A stretch of DNA of 30,251 nucleotides from Fervidifonticultor_A tertius (GTDB taxonomy: Bacteria > Sysuimicrobiota > Sysuimicrobiia > Sysuimicrobiales > Humicultoraceae): the NCBI GenBank assembly GCA_031459235.1, contig JAVKIY010000036.1, positions 1-30,251 of the forward strand. Direction: 5' to 3'. Positions 6,823 through 14,447 of this stretch are shown in pieces. Made by a program: the position numbers and the translations under genes. Positions within the stretch are counted from its first letter, which is position 1; each line of letters opens with the position of its first letter. The notes beneath the pieces were generated by a model that was not told where the DNA came from, made no database searches, and worked only from the letters and a program-made list of their open reading frames with translations.

Positions 6823-7708
6823 ACAGCAGGTCCACCAGCAGGTTGACGAACACGAACGCCAGCGCAACCAGGAGCACCGCGGCCTGCACGACCGGATAGT
6901 CGCGCGTCAGGATGCCTTCCACCATGAGCCGGCCGATCCCCGGCCAGGCGAACACGCTCTCGGTGAGCACGGCACCCGAGAGCAACGTGCCCATCTGCAG
7001 TCCCACAACCGTGATGACGGGGATGAGCGCGTTGCGCAACGCGTGCCGGTTGACGACGGTGCGCTCGGGCGCGCCCTTCGCGCGCGCCGTGCGAATGTAG
7101 TCGCTGCGCAGCACCTCCAGCATGCTCGACCGGGTCATGCGCGCGATGATCGCCGCGGTGGCCCCGCCCAGGGTGATCGCCGGCAGAATCAGGTGCGCCA
7201 GCGTCCCGGTGCCCACCGCAGGCAGCCAGGAGAGCCGCACCGCGAAGATGAGGATGAGCATGAGCCCGGACCAGAAAACCGGCATCGACAGGCCCACCAG
7301 CGCGACGAACATCACCGAGGCGTCGAGCCACGAGTACGGCCGCACCGCGGAGATGACGCCGGCCGAGACGCCGACCGCCACCGCCACCAGGAGCCCGGCG
7401 ATCGTGAGTTGGACCGTGTTGGGAATGCGGGCGGCGAGTTCCTCGCTCACCGGTGCCCGCGAGCGGATCGACCGTCCGAAATCGCCGCGCGCGGCCCCGG
7501 CCAAGAACGAGGCGAACTGCTGAAGGATCGGGCGGTCCAACCCCAAATCCTTCCGAATCGCCTCGACGAACTCGCGGGTGGCGGTCTCACCGGCGATGAT
7601 CTGGGCCGGATCGCCCGGTACGACGCGCACCATCGCAAAAACGACAAAGGCCACGCCGAAGATAACCGGCACGGCCAACAGGAGGCGCTTCGCGACGTAG
7701 GCCCACAT
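6788..7708 (-). CDS. ABC transporter permease, dipeptide/oligopeptide type (DppB/OppB-like)
   Basis: First membrane subunit of the importer, 306 residues with six helices. It begins MWAYVAKRLLLAVPVIFGV, followed by VRVVPGDPAQIIAG (about 27-40), the usual DppB opening. The EAA loop reads DYIRTARAKGAPERTVVNRH (203-222), and FAWPGIGRLMVEGI and LLYALVDPRIHYG close the protein as in the family. The start ATG at 7708 agrees with the family N-terminus. It lies 65 bases after the binding-protein stop, and that gap holds a strong hairpin. It forms a complex with the DppC-like subunit, so the substrate range (peptides, nickel, opines or similar) is set mainly by the upstream binding protein. Confidence 0.94.
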   Translation of the reverse strand: MWAYVAKRLLLAVPVIFGVAFVVFAMVRVVPGDPAQIIAGETATREFVEAIRKDLGLDRPILQQFASFLAGAARGDFGRSIRSRAPVSEELAARIPNTVQLTIAGLLVAVAVGVSAGVISAVRPYSWLDASVMFVALVGLSMPVFWSGLMLILIFAVRLSWLPAVGTGTLAHLILPAITLGGATAAIIARMTRSSMLEVLRSDYIRTARAKGAPERTVVNRHALRNALIPVITVVGLQMGTLLSGAVLTESVFAWPGIGRLMVEGILTRDYPVVQAAVLLVALAFVFVNLLVDLLYALVDPRIHYG

Positions 7709-7726
7709 CGTCCCGCCACACGCGAA

Positions 7727-7750
7727 GGGGAGAGGGTTCCCCCTCTCCCC
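7727..7750 (-). promoter_or_regulatory. Intercistronic hairpin between binding protein and permease genes
   Basis: A perfect 10-bp stem (7727-7736 with 7741-7750; GGGGAGAGGG against CCCTCTCCCC) with a four-base loop lies in the 65-base gap. On the minus strand it sits 23 bases after the binding-protein stop with no T-run. Such hairpins typically protect the upstream message and thin out readthrough, giving more binding protein than permease. Confidence 0.65.
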
Positions 7751-7773
7751 CCGGCGATCGGCTCAGGCGGCGG

Positions 7774-9333
7774 CTAACGCCGCAGCCATGCCTGGTGGGC
7801 CATGACGCGCTCACCCGGGTGCACGATGAGCCCCTGGACGGCGGCGCGCACGCCCGTGACCTGCGACTCGCTGTGCAGGAACAGCCAGGCCGCGTCCTCG
7901 GCGATCAGGCGCATCGCCTCGGCGTACATCTGGTTGCGCTGGGACTGGTCGACCGTCACGCGCGCCCGATCGAGCAGCTGATCGACGCGGTCGTTCTTGT
8001 AGAAGCCCCGGTTGAACCCTACCGGCGGCCACTGCGAAGAGTGGAACAGGGCGTAGAGCCCGTAGTCCGCGTCGCCCGTCACGGTGCCCCACCCGAGCAT
8101 GTACATCTGGATGTCGTTCTGCTCGCGCGGCCGAGCCGTCAGCGCGATGTACGCTCCAAACTCCAGGGTCCGGAGCTCGAGCTCGATGCCCACGCGCCGG
8201 GCCAGCCCCTGAATGCTCGCGGCGATCTCAGCGTCGCGAATGTACCGGCCGGTGGGATGGTGGAAGACCGCGCGCAGCGGTCGCTCCCGGCTGTAGCCGG
8301 CCTCGCGCAGAAGCGACGCGGCGCGATCGGTGTCCCAGTCGTAGACTGGCACCGGGCTGTAGCCCTGGACGTTGGGCGCGATCGGCGCGTCCGAGACCCG
8401 TGCGGTGCCTGCGAGCGCGGACTGCACGATCGCCCGCTTGTTGACCGCGTAGTTCAGCGCCTGCCGGAGCCGCCGGTCGGAGAACGGCGGCCGGGTCACG
8501 TTGAAGGCGACGAAGATCGTGCGCAGGCTCGTGTCGATGCGCACGATCGGGTCGCGGCCAGCCCGCAGCCGCTCGATCTCGCGGGGTGGCACGCGCACGG
8601 CCACGTGCAGCGAGCCTGCCTCCAGCGCCGCCAGCCGCGCGCCGTCGTCGGGGATCACCCGGAACTGAACCTCGTCGAGCAGGGCTTTCTCGCCCCAGTA
8701 GTCATCGAACCGGGTGACCACCACACGATCTCCACGCACCCACTCGCGGAAGCGGAACGGGCCGGTGCCCACGGGCTGGCGCGCGTAGTCGGCGCCGAGC
8801 CGCTGGATTGCGGTCGGGCTCTGCATCGCCAGACCGCTGTGGGTCAGATGGGCGAGCAGCGGCGCAAACGGGGCGTTCGTGACCAAACGGAGCGTGGTGC
8901 TGTCGACGGCGGTTACCTCGGTCACCCGGTCGATCAGGAACCGCCAGGGCGCCCGGGTCGCCGGGTTCAGCACACGGTCGAGGTTGAACTTGGCGGCCGC
9001 CGCGTCGAAGGTCGTGCCGTCGTGGAAGCGGACGTTCGGGCGGAGCCGGAACGTCCAGGTCCGGCCGTCGGGCGAGACTGTGTGGGACAGGGCGAGCCGC
9101 GGCTGCACACGTCCCTCGGGCGACAGCTCGTAGAGCGTCTCGGTCATGTGCTCCATGATGGTGGCGGTCGGGGAATCGGTGTAGAGGTGGCCGTCCAGCG
9201 TGGTCGCATCGGTGCCGGACCCGACGATCAAGGTACCGCCTCGGGTCGGGGCCACGGCGGGCGCTGCCGCGGCCGAGAACCCGAGCGCGCTCGTGAGGAC
9301 GATCGTGGCCAGAACAACGAGGAGTCTGTGCAC
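7774..9333 (-). CDS. ABC transporter substrate-binding protein, SBP_bac_5 (peptide/nickel) family
   Basis: A 519-residue secreted solute-binding protein, normal for the DppA/OppA family. The N-terminus is a signal peptide (MHRLLVVLATIVLTSALGFSAAAA). The domain starts at RGGTLIVGSG and carries the family signature region VSPDGRTWTFRLRPNVRFHD (about 87-106). Later come GTGPFRFREWVRGD, FNVTRPPFSDRRLRQALNYA and the C-terminal LFLHSESQVTGVR. It captures a peptide or peptide-like ligand outside the membrane for the two permeases downstream. The GTG at 9333 follows AAGGAGGGA (complement of 9343-9351) at nine bases. A moderate promoter (9423-9451) and a leader palindrome (9382-9409) lie upstream. The ligand is not predictable from sequence alone. 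Confidence 0.93.
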   Translation of the reverse strand: MHRLLVVLATIVLTSALGFSAAAAPAVAPTRGGTLIVGSGTDATTLDGHLYTDSPTATIMEHMTETLYELSPEGRVQPRLALSHTVSPDGRTWTFRLRPNVRFHDGTTFDAAAAKFNLDRVLNPATRAPWRFLIDRVTEVTAVDSTTLRLVTNAPFAPLLAHLTHSGLAMQSPTAIQRLGADYARQPVGTGPFRFREWVRGDRVVVTRFDDYWGEKALLDEVQFRVIPDDGARLAALEAGSLHVAVRVPPREIERLRAGRDPIVRIDTSLRTIFVAFNVTRPPFSDRRLRQALNYAVNKRAIVQSALAGTARVSDAPIAPNVQGYSPVPVYDWDTDRAASLLREAGYSRERPLRAVFHHPTGRYIRDAEIAASIQGLARRVGIELELRTLEFGAYIALTARPREQNDIQMYMLGWGTVTGDADYGLYALFHSSQWPPVGFNRGFYKNDRVDQLLDRARVTVDQSQRNQMYAEAMRLIAEDAAWLFLHSESQVTGVRAAVQGLIVHPGERVMAHQAWLRR

Positions 9334-9381
9334 GCGATCTGATCCCTCCTTCGCGGTGTGTGAACCTCGCCTACACGCGCA

Positions 9382-9409
9382 ATGGCCGGACCACGGAGGT
9401 CCGGGCCAT
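9382..9409 (-). promoter_or_regulatory. Palindrome in the leader of the binding-protein gene
   Basis: ATGGCCGGACC (9382-9392) pairs with GGTCCGGGCCAT (9398-9409) with one bulged G and a five-base loop. It lies between the predicted transcription start (near 9416) and the GTG at 9333, so it is in the 5' leader. It could be a regulator operator or an RNA stem. No T-run follows it. Confidence 0.4.
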
Positions 9410-9422
9410 GCCTTGCACGTGG

Positions 9423-9451
9423 ATACTACTAGAACCACCTGCGCAATGCAA
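9423..9451 (-). promoter_or_regulatory. Possible promoter of the peptide transporter genes
   Basis: On the minus strand TTGCAT (complement of 9446-9451), 17-base spacer, then TAGTAT (complement of 9423-9428). Both boxes are partial matches (three and four of six), but the spacing is ideal. The -10 box overlaps the region just past the stop of the COG2426-type gene at 9429. Confidence 0.4.
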
Positions 9452-9941
9452 CGGCGGCACCCGTCGCGAGCAACGTGACGGCCACGCCCGCGCCAGCGAC
9501 GCCGGCGGCGACCGCGGCCATGGCCCGCCAGCGCGGCAACCCCACCAGCCACGCCAGCGCGGTCCCGGAGTAGGCGCCCGTGCCGGGGAGGGGCACGGCG
9601 ACGAACAGGGCCAGTCCCAGGAGTTCGTAGCGCTCGACAAGCGCGCCGCCGCGGCCCCGGACGCCCTCGACGACGCGGCGGACCAGCGAGACGCGCGACA
9701 GCCAGCGCGCGTAGAACCACTCGAGCCCGAAGTACGTCGGGGGCACGAGCAGGCAGTTGACCGCCACGGCCAGGGCGGCGGCCGTCAGCGGGTGCCAGCC
9801 CAGCGCGATTGCCACCGGGATGGAGCCGCGCAGCTCGATCCACGGGAGGAGCGTGAGCGCCGCCAGACCCACGGCCTGCTGCGCCGGGGGCAGACCGAGC
9901 AACCACTCGCGGGCCGCCGCCAGCGTGGTGGGCGCGTCCAT
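9429..9941 (-). CDS. Small multidrug export-type membrane protein (COG2426/PF06695-like)
   Basis: A 170-residue protein with several hydrophobic helices. It carries PWIELRGSIPVAIALG (residues 33-48) and FVAVPLPGTGAYSGTALAWL (113-132), the two conserved re-entrant-like motifs of the COG2426 'putative small multi-drug export' family, which is distantly related in layout to DedA proteins. The function of the family is poorly established, so the name should not be taken as proof of drug export. The ATG at 9941 overlaps the stop of the GGDEF gene by one base (TGATG), so the two are translationally coupled. It is the last gene of the YceI-M20-GGDEF run. Confidence 0.82.
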   Translation of the reverse strand: MDAPTTLAAAREWLLGLPPAQQAVGLAALTLLPWIELRGSIPVAIALGWHPLTAAALAVAVNCLLVPPTYFGLEWFYARWLSRVSLVRRVVEGVRGRGGALVERYELLGLALFVAVPLPGTGAYSGTALAWLVGLPRWRAMAAVAAGVAGAGVAVTLLATGAAVALRRWF

Positions 9942-11032
9942 CAGAGACCGCGCGCGCGCGCCAGGGCGGCGTCCGCGGCGCGCACCAGCGCGTCGGGGTT
10001 CGCACCGTCGGCGGGCGCAGCCGCCACGCCGGTGGCCAGACCGAGCGTGATGCGCTCGGTCCCGACCGCGAACGAGGCCTGGGCGACGAGCCCGGCGAGC
10101 CGCTCGGCCGCGGCAGCCGCCGCGGCGCGATCGGTGCGGGGCAGGATGACCGCGAACGCATCGCCGCCGTACCGGAAAACCAAATCGCCCGGCCGGACCG
10201 CGCCGTCGAGCAGCCGGGCGACCTGCTGCAGCACCAGGTCTCCGGCGAGGTGCCCGTAGCGCGCGTTTGTGGCCCTGAAGCCGACGAGGTCGGCCAGCAC
10301 CAGCGCGAACGGCGTGGCGCCGCGCGCTTCGCGCCGGAACTCCTCCTCGAGGCGGACGGCGAAGTGGCGGCGGTTGTAGAGCCCGGTGAGCGGATCGGTG
10401 ATCGAGAGGCGCTCCACCGCGTCCAGGGCCTCCTCGAGCCGGCGGTTCGCCTCGGCGAGCCGCTGCGCGGCCTCGCGGGCGTCGCGGGCACCGGCCAGCG
10501 CGAGGCCCGCCGCGATCCAGGCGACGAACCCGAACAGCGCGCCCGCCCCGCCGTAGGCCGAGCACAGCAGGGCGATCACGAGACCGGCGAGCGCGCCGGC
10601 CGCGGCCGCCAGTAGCGCGCGGGCGAGGTCCGGCAGGTCGATGGCGGCGGCGAGCCGGCCGCGGCGTCCGGCGACGGCCAGCCCGCCGGCGAACCCTGCG
10701 AAGAGCACGGCGGCCGCGAAGAGCGCGGCGAGCGTGGGGGCATCCAGCGCGGTCAGCCGCCGGGGCACGACCGCCGCCGCGGCGACGAGCCCCGCGAGCA
10801 GTGCGGCGAGATCAAACGCCGCGCGCCGGAGGCCGCGGCGCGTGCGCGCCCAGGAGACGGCCAGCCCGACCGCGCCCGCCAGGACCGCGACCGGCCAGCC
10901 GGCCACGACGAGCGCCGCCAGCGCGATCGCCGTAGGCGGACCATCGCCGGAGGGCGGATCGATTGCGGCGAACGAGGCGACCGCCGCCATGGCGGCGAAC
11001 AGCCCCCAGGTCCCGGCCTCGGCTGCGGGCAC
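9941..11032 (-). CDS. Membrane GGDEF-domain protein with degenerate GGDAF active site
   Basis: A 363-residue protein with an N-terminal membrane region of about five to seven hydrophobic segments (residues 10-180), a short coiled coil (REAAQRLAEANRRLEEALDAVERL, in part 187-209), and a GGDEF domain starting LSITDPLTGLYNRRHF. The domain keeps the first acidic ligand (D248), N256 and D265 (TNARYGHLAGD), but the signature loop reads YGGDAF (288-293), with Ala at the essential Glu position. The inhibitory-site motif RxxD (R280-P-G-D283) stands exactly five residues before GGDAF. This suggests a c-di-GMP receptor or pseudo-enzyme rather than an active diguanylate cyclase. The GTG at 11032 lies four bases after the M20 stop. 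Confidence 0.88.
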   Translation of the reverse strand: MPAAEAGTWGLFAAMAAVASFAAIDPPSGDGPPTAIALAALVVAGWPVAVLAGAVGLAVSWARTRRGLRRAAFDLAALLAGLVAAAAVVPRRLTALDAPTLAALFAAAVLFAGFAGGLAVAGRRGRLAAAIDLPDLARALLAAAAGALAGLVIALLCSAYGGAGALFGFVAWIAAGLALAGARDAREAAQRLAEANRRLEEALDAVERLSITDPLTGLYNRRHFAVRLEEEFRREARGATPFALVLADLVGFRATNARYGHLAGDLVLQQVARLLDGAVRPGDLVFRYGGDAFAVILPRTDRAAAAAAAERLAGLVAQASFAVGTERITLGLATGVAAAPADGANPDALVRAADAALARARGL

Positions 11033-11036
11033 CGGC

Positions 11037-12407
11037 CTACCCGCCGCCCGCGCCGAGGTCGTAGAAGAACCTGATCGTGGCCTCGATGCCCCGGTGGAAG
11101 TTGGCGAGCGCGAACTTCTCGTTCGGCGCGTGCAGGTTGTCATCGGGGAGCCCGAACCCCATCAGCACCGTCGGCATCCGCAGGATGTGCGTGAAGCCGG
11201 CCACCACCGGGATGCTGCCGCCGCTGCGCACGTACGCTGGCGCCACCCCGAAGGTCGCCTCGAGCGCGCGCGCGGCCGCGCGCACGGCAGGCGCGTCCAG
11301 CGGCACGAGCACGGGGCGCGCGGACGCGAGCTCCCGCACCTCGACCGACGTGCCCGGCGGCGCGAGCCGCGGCACGACGCGCACGAGGCGGGCGAGGATG
11401 CGCTCGGGCCGCTGGTCCGGCACCAGGCGCATGCTCACCTTGGCCGACGCGCGCGAGGGGATCACGGTCTTCATACCTTCGCCGGTGAACCCGCCGGCGA
11501 TGCCGTGGACGTCGAGCGTGGGGCGCGCCCAGAGCCGCTCGATGGGGGGCACGCCCTCTTCCCCGGGCGCGGCGTCCGTGCCCATCTCCCGGAGCAACGC
11601 GGCCTCGGTGATCGGCAGTCGCGCCCATGCCTCGCGCTCCGCCGGACTTGGCGGCCGCACTCGCGCGTAGAACCCGGGGATGCGCACGCGGCCCCGGCGG
11701 TCCTTGAGCCCCGCCACGATCTGCGCGGCCGCGGCCACCGCGTTGGGTGCGACGCCGCCGAACTGACCCGAGTGCAGGTCGTGGCGCGCGCCCCGGACGG
11801 CGATCTCGACGTAGAGCAGGCCGCGCAGCCCGGTGGTGATCGCCGGCAGGTCGGGCGCCACCAGCGCGCCGTCGCTGACCAGCGCGGCGTCGGCCGCGAG
11901 CGCGCGCCGGTGCCGCGGCAGGTAGGCGGCCAGCGACGGGCTGCCGATCTCCTCCTCGCCTTCCAGGAGGACTTTCACGTTGACCGGCAGCGCGCCCGCG
12001 GTCCGCAAGATCGCCTCCGCGGCCTTCAGGTGGATGAAGAGCTGGCCCTTGTCGTCCGATGCGCCGCGCGCGTAGAGGACGTCGCCCTCGACCGAGGGCT
12101 CGAACGGCGGCCGCGTCCACAGCGCCAGCGGGTCCGGCGGCTGCACGTCGAAGTGGCCGTAGCACAGCACCGTGGGCCGTCCCGGCGCGCGCAGCCACTC
12201 CGCGCGCACCAGCGGGTGGCCGTCGGTGGGCTCCACCCGCGCGTCGAACCCCAGCGCCGCCAGATGGTCGGCGAGCCAGCGCGCGGCGCGCGCCACGTCG
12301 GCCGCCCGCTCGGGCGCCGTGCTGATGCTCGGAATGCGAATCAGGTCGAGGAGTTCGGCGACGAAGCGCGCGCGGTGCTCGCGCGCGTACGCGACAGCGC
12401 GGTCCAT
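11037..12407 (-). CDS. M20 family dipeptidase (carnosinase-like metallopeptidase)
   Basis: A 456-residue cytosolic zinc peptidase of the M20 clan, long form with a dimerisation (lid) domain. Metal and catalytic residues are visible: CYGHFDVQP (H85, D87), GASDDKG (D118), EGEEEIGS (E152, E153) and the C-terminal NLHAPNEKF. HDLHSGQFGG, found in the dimerisation domain of dipeptidase-type M20 enzymes, supports dipeptidase rather than acetylornithine deacetylase activity. It would release free amino acids from dipeptides. The start is ATG at 12407 or GTG at 12410; no strong ribosome binding site is seen. It follows the YceI-like gene by 48 bases and is followed after four bases by the GGDEF gene, so the four-gene run is probably one operon. 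Confidence 0.93.
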   Translation of the reverse strand: MDRAVAYAREHRARFVAELLDLIRIPSISTAPERAADVARAARWLADHLAALGFDARVEPTDGHPLVRAEWLRAPGRPTVLCYGHFDVQPPDPLALWTRPPFEPSVEGDVLYARGASDDKGQLFIHLKAAEAILRTAGALPVNVKVLLEGEEEIGSPSLAAYLPRHRRALAADAALVSDGALVAPDLPAITTGLRGLLYVEIAVRGARHDLHSGQFGGVAPNAVAAAAQIVAGLKDRRGRVRIPGFYARVRPPSPAEREAWARLPITEAALLREMGTDAAPGEEGVPPIERLWARPTLDVHGIAGGFTGEGMKTVIPSRASAKVSMRLVPDQRPERILARLVRVVPRLAPPGTSVEVRELASARPVLVPLDAPAVRAAARALEATFGVAPAYVRSGGSIPVVAGFTHILRMPTVLMGFGLPDDNLHAPNEKFALANFHRGIEATIRFFYDLGAGGG

Positions 12408-12455
12408 CACGCCGCGGACTATTCGACGGCCGCGGGGCAGTCCCTGGAGATGGGC

Positions 12456-13022
12456 CTACGGAACGCGGCGCAGCCGAACGCGCAGGCGGATCGTGACCGG
12501 GTCCTCCGCGACGAAGACCAGGAACCGCGGCACCGGGATCCCGAACTCGCTGAGCCGGATGGTGACCTCGCCGGCGACGCGGTACTCGTCGGCGAGCGCT
12601 ACGACCTCGGCGGGGATCTCGACCTCGCGACCGACGTCCCGGATGGTGAGCGTGCCGCGAACCGGCACGCGCATCGGCCCCGAGGCGACGTGCTCGCGGG
12701 CGGTGGCGCGGCCGCGGAACGTCACGAACGGGAACCGGTCGGCCTGCAAGAAGTCGCGCCGCATCTGCGCGTCGCGCAGGCCGACCCCGGTGGCCAGCGT
12801 CCGCGCGTCCACACGTGCCTCTACCGCAGCCTCGTACTGGTCGCCCTCGCCCTGGCGCACCACGACGGTACCCTCCACGCGCTCGGTCACGCCGACGAAG
12901 CCGCCGCGGTTGTCGCGCACGACGACCTCCACGCGGCTCCCCTCGGGCACGACCGCGAACGTCCCCACGGGAAAGAGCGCCGGCGCCGCGAGCATGACGA
13001 CCGCCGCCAGGACCGTGCGCAT
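12456..13022 (-). CDS. YceI-like periplasmic lipid-binding family protein
   Basis: A 188-residue secreted beta-barrel of lipocalin type. It has a signal peptide (MRTVLAAVVMLAAPALFPVGTFA) followed by a YceI domain. The domain is recognised from RRDFLQADRFPFVTFRG (about residues 88-104), RGTLTIRDVGREVEIP (about 123-138) and the C-terminal EFGIPVPRFLVFVAEDPV. YceI proteins bind long-chain isoprenoids or other amphiphilic molecules in the periplasm or at the cell surface. The ligand here is unknown. The usual sequence between the signal and the first strand is shortened. The ATG at 13022 follows GGAGGAG at about four bases. It heads the run with the M20, GGDEF and COG2426-type genes and is divergent from the HIT gene. 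Confidence 0.85.
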   Translation of the reverse strand: MRTVLAAVVMLAAPALFPVGTFAVVPEGSRVEVVVRDNRGGFVGVTERVEGTVVVRQGEGDQYEAAVEARVDARTLATGVGLRDAQMRRDFLQADRFPFVTFRGRATAREHVASGPMRVPVRGTLTIRDVGREVEIPAEVVALADEYRVAGEVTIRLSEFGIPVPRFLVFVAEDPVTIRLRVRLRRVP

Positions 13023-13153
13023 GGACTCCTCCGCGCCTCCGACGGCCCGCTCAACGCCGCCGCTGGCTCGCGTGTTCCCACGCCGCGCCCGCCAGGGGAC
13101 CGCCGGGGCGGCCGTCGAAGCACGCCCTCACGCGCTCTCCCGGAGGCCGCCGC

Positions 13154-13573
13154 GTGGCCGAGTGTGTGTTCTGCCGGATCGCCGCGGGCACGTTGCCCGC
13201 CAGCATCGTCCACCGCGACGACGATGTGGTCGCGTTCATGGACATCGCGCCCATCCAACCGGGCCACGTGCTCGTTGCGAGCGCGGCACACGTCGAGAAC
13301 CTCTACGGACTCGATCCGGCGCTCGCCGGTGCGCTGTTCCGCACCGCGGCGCGCGTGGCCACGGCGCTCAAGCGCGCGCTCGGCGCCGACGGGGTCACCG
13401 TCCTGCAGGCCAACGAGCGCGCGGGCGGCCAGGTGGTCATGCACATCCACCTGCACGTGATCCCCCGCCGCGCGGGCGACGGCTTGGGGTTCTCCTGGCC
13501 GGCGACGCAGCCGCCCCGGGCGGAGCTCGACCGGCTGGCGTCGGTCATCCGCCACGGTCTAGCCGGGGTGTAG
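13154..13573 (+). CDS. HIT family nucleotide-binding hydrolase
   Basis: A 139-residue cytosolic protein with the histidine triad motif VVMHIHLHVIPR (H97, H99, H101 the triad; catalytic His in the HxHxH). It opens AECVFCRIAAG, with the CxxC found in many bacterial HIT/HINT proteins, and has FMDIAPIQPGHVLVAS in the middle. Such enzymes hydrolyse adenosine 5'-phosphoramidates or dinucleoside polyphosphates. The exact substrate is not evident. The GTG at 13154 was chosen because it directly precedes the conserved Cys motif and has CGGAGG a few bases upstream. The orphan membrane gene begins six bases after its stop, so the pair is cotranscribed. Confidence 0.95.
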   Translation: MAECVFCRIAAGTLPASIVHRDDDVVAFMDIAPIQPGHVLVASAAHVENLYGLDPALAGALFRTAARVATALKRALGADGVTVLQANERAGGQVVMHIHLHVIPRRAGDGLGFSWPATQPPRAELDRLASVIRHGLAGV

Positions 13574-13579
13574 CGCACG

Positions 13580-14437
13580 ATGCCCGACTCGCGCGTGCTG
13601 CTCAGCCGCCTAGCCGATCCCGGCGCCCGCCGCGCCGCCGGGCGCTGGCTGCTGGTCGCGTGCGCCGCAGGGTTCGCCGCCACGCTGGCAGTACTTGCCG
13701 CGGGTGGCCGCCTCGACCGCTGGGTCTTCGCGCTGCTCGCCTGGGGCGCGCTGGTGTTCGTGCCGCTGCGCATCCTGATCGAAGCCGCGGAGACGTTCGC
13801 CGCGCGCGCGCGCCGCGCGGTCTCGGCCGAGGCGGCGGCGGACCCGCGCCGCTACGAGCGGGCCGCGTACCTGCCGTTCGTGGTCGCCGCTCTCGCCGAT
13901 CGGGCGCCGCCGCCTCCGCGCATCTGCACGCCGGCGCACGCGCGAGCGGCCGCCGAGGCCGCCGCGGCGCTGCTCGAACGCGTCCATCGCTCGGGCCGCG
14001 ACGCAGAGGTGCACCGCGGCGCCCTGCGCGCGCTCGTGACGGCCGTGGCGCAGTCGGCCGCGGACGTGAGCGCCGCGGCCACGGGCGGCGCCGCGGGCAA
14101 CATCCAGGCCCGGTGGGAAGGCGCGCGCGCGCTCGGCGCGCTGTCGGTGCTGACCTCGATCGTGGGTGCCGCGTTCGACGACCGGTGGGGCAGACCGGCG
14201 GACCTGCCGGAGCTGAACGGCCGCGGGTTGGACGACTATCTGGCCGCGGCCCTCGACTACTGCGACGAGGCCGCGCTCCAGGTGGACGCCCTGCCCTGGA
14301 CCGAGCCGCCGCTGCCGGCCGCGGCCGACGCGCGCGGGGTCGTGGCCTCCTGGCAGGCGTTTCTCGCCGCGGGGCGGCCCGCGCCGCGGGCGCTGGCCGC
14401 CTTCCTCGACGCGCTGCTGGCGGCCGCGGCGGCTTGA
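13580..14437 (+). CDS. Membrane protein of unknown function
   Basis: A 285-residue Ala/Arg-rich protein that I do not recognise. Two adjacent hydrophobic helices (about residues 22-43 and 47-67) form a hairpin near the N-terminus. The remaining 200 residues are soluble, helical and very alanine-rich, with a proline-rich stretch (DRAPPPPRI, about 107-115). No catalytic motif stands out. The soluble part is probably cytoplasmic, by the positive-inside rule (RLADPGARRAAGR before the first helix and ARARRAV after the second). Reality is supported by its position six bases after the HIT stop, an intact frame to a stop just before the convergent M20 gene, and coding-like third positions. Function cannot be stated. 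Confidence 0.7.
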   Translation: MPDSRVLLSRLADPGARRAAGRWLLVACAAGFAATLAVLAAGGRLDRWVFALLAWGALVFVPLRILIEAAETFAARARRAVSAEAAADPRRYERAAYLPFVVAALADRAPPPPRICTPAHARAAAEAAAALLERVHRSGRDAEVHRGALRALVTAVAQSAADVSAAATGGAAGNIQARWEGARALGALSVLTSIVGAAFDDRWGRPADLPELNGRGLDDYLAAALDYCDEAALQVDALPWTEPPLPAAADARGVVASWQAFLAAGRPAPRALAAFLDALLAAAAA

Positions 14438-14447
14438 GCGCCGGCCC

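Noticed and set aside
10641..13460. Plus-strand open frame of about 940 codons
   Set aside because: It is antisense to the GGDEF, M20 and YceI genes, which have clear motifs. Its translation is Arg/Ala/His-rich without any domain.
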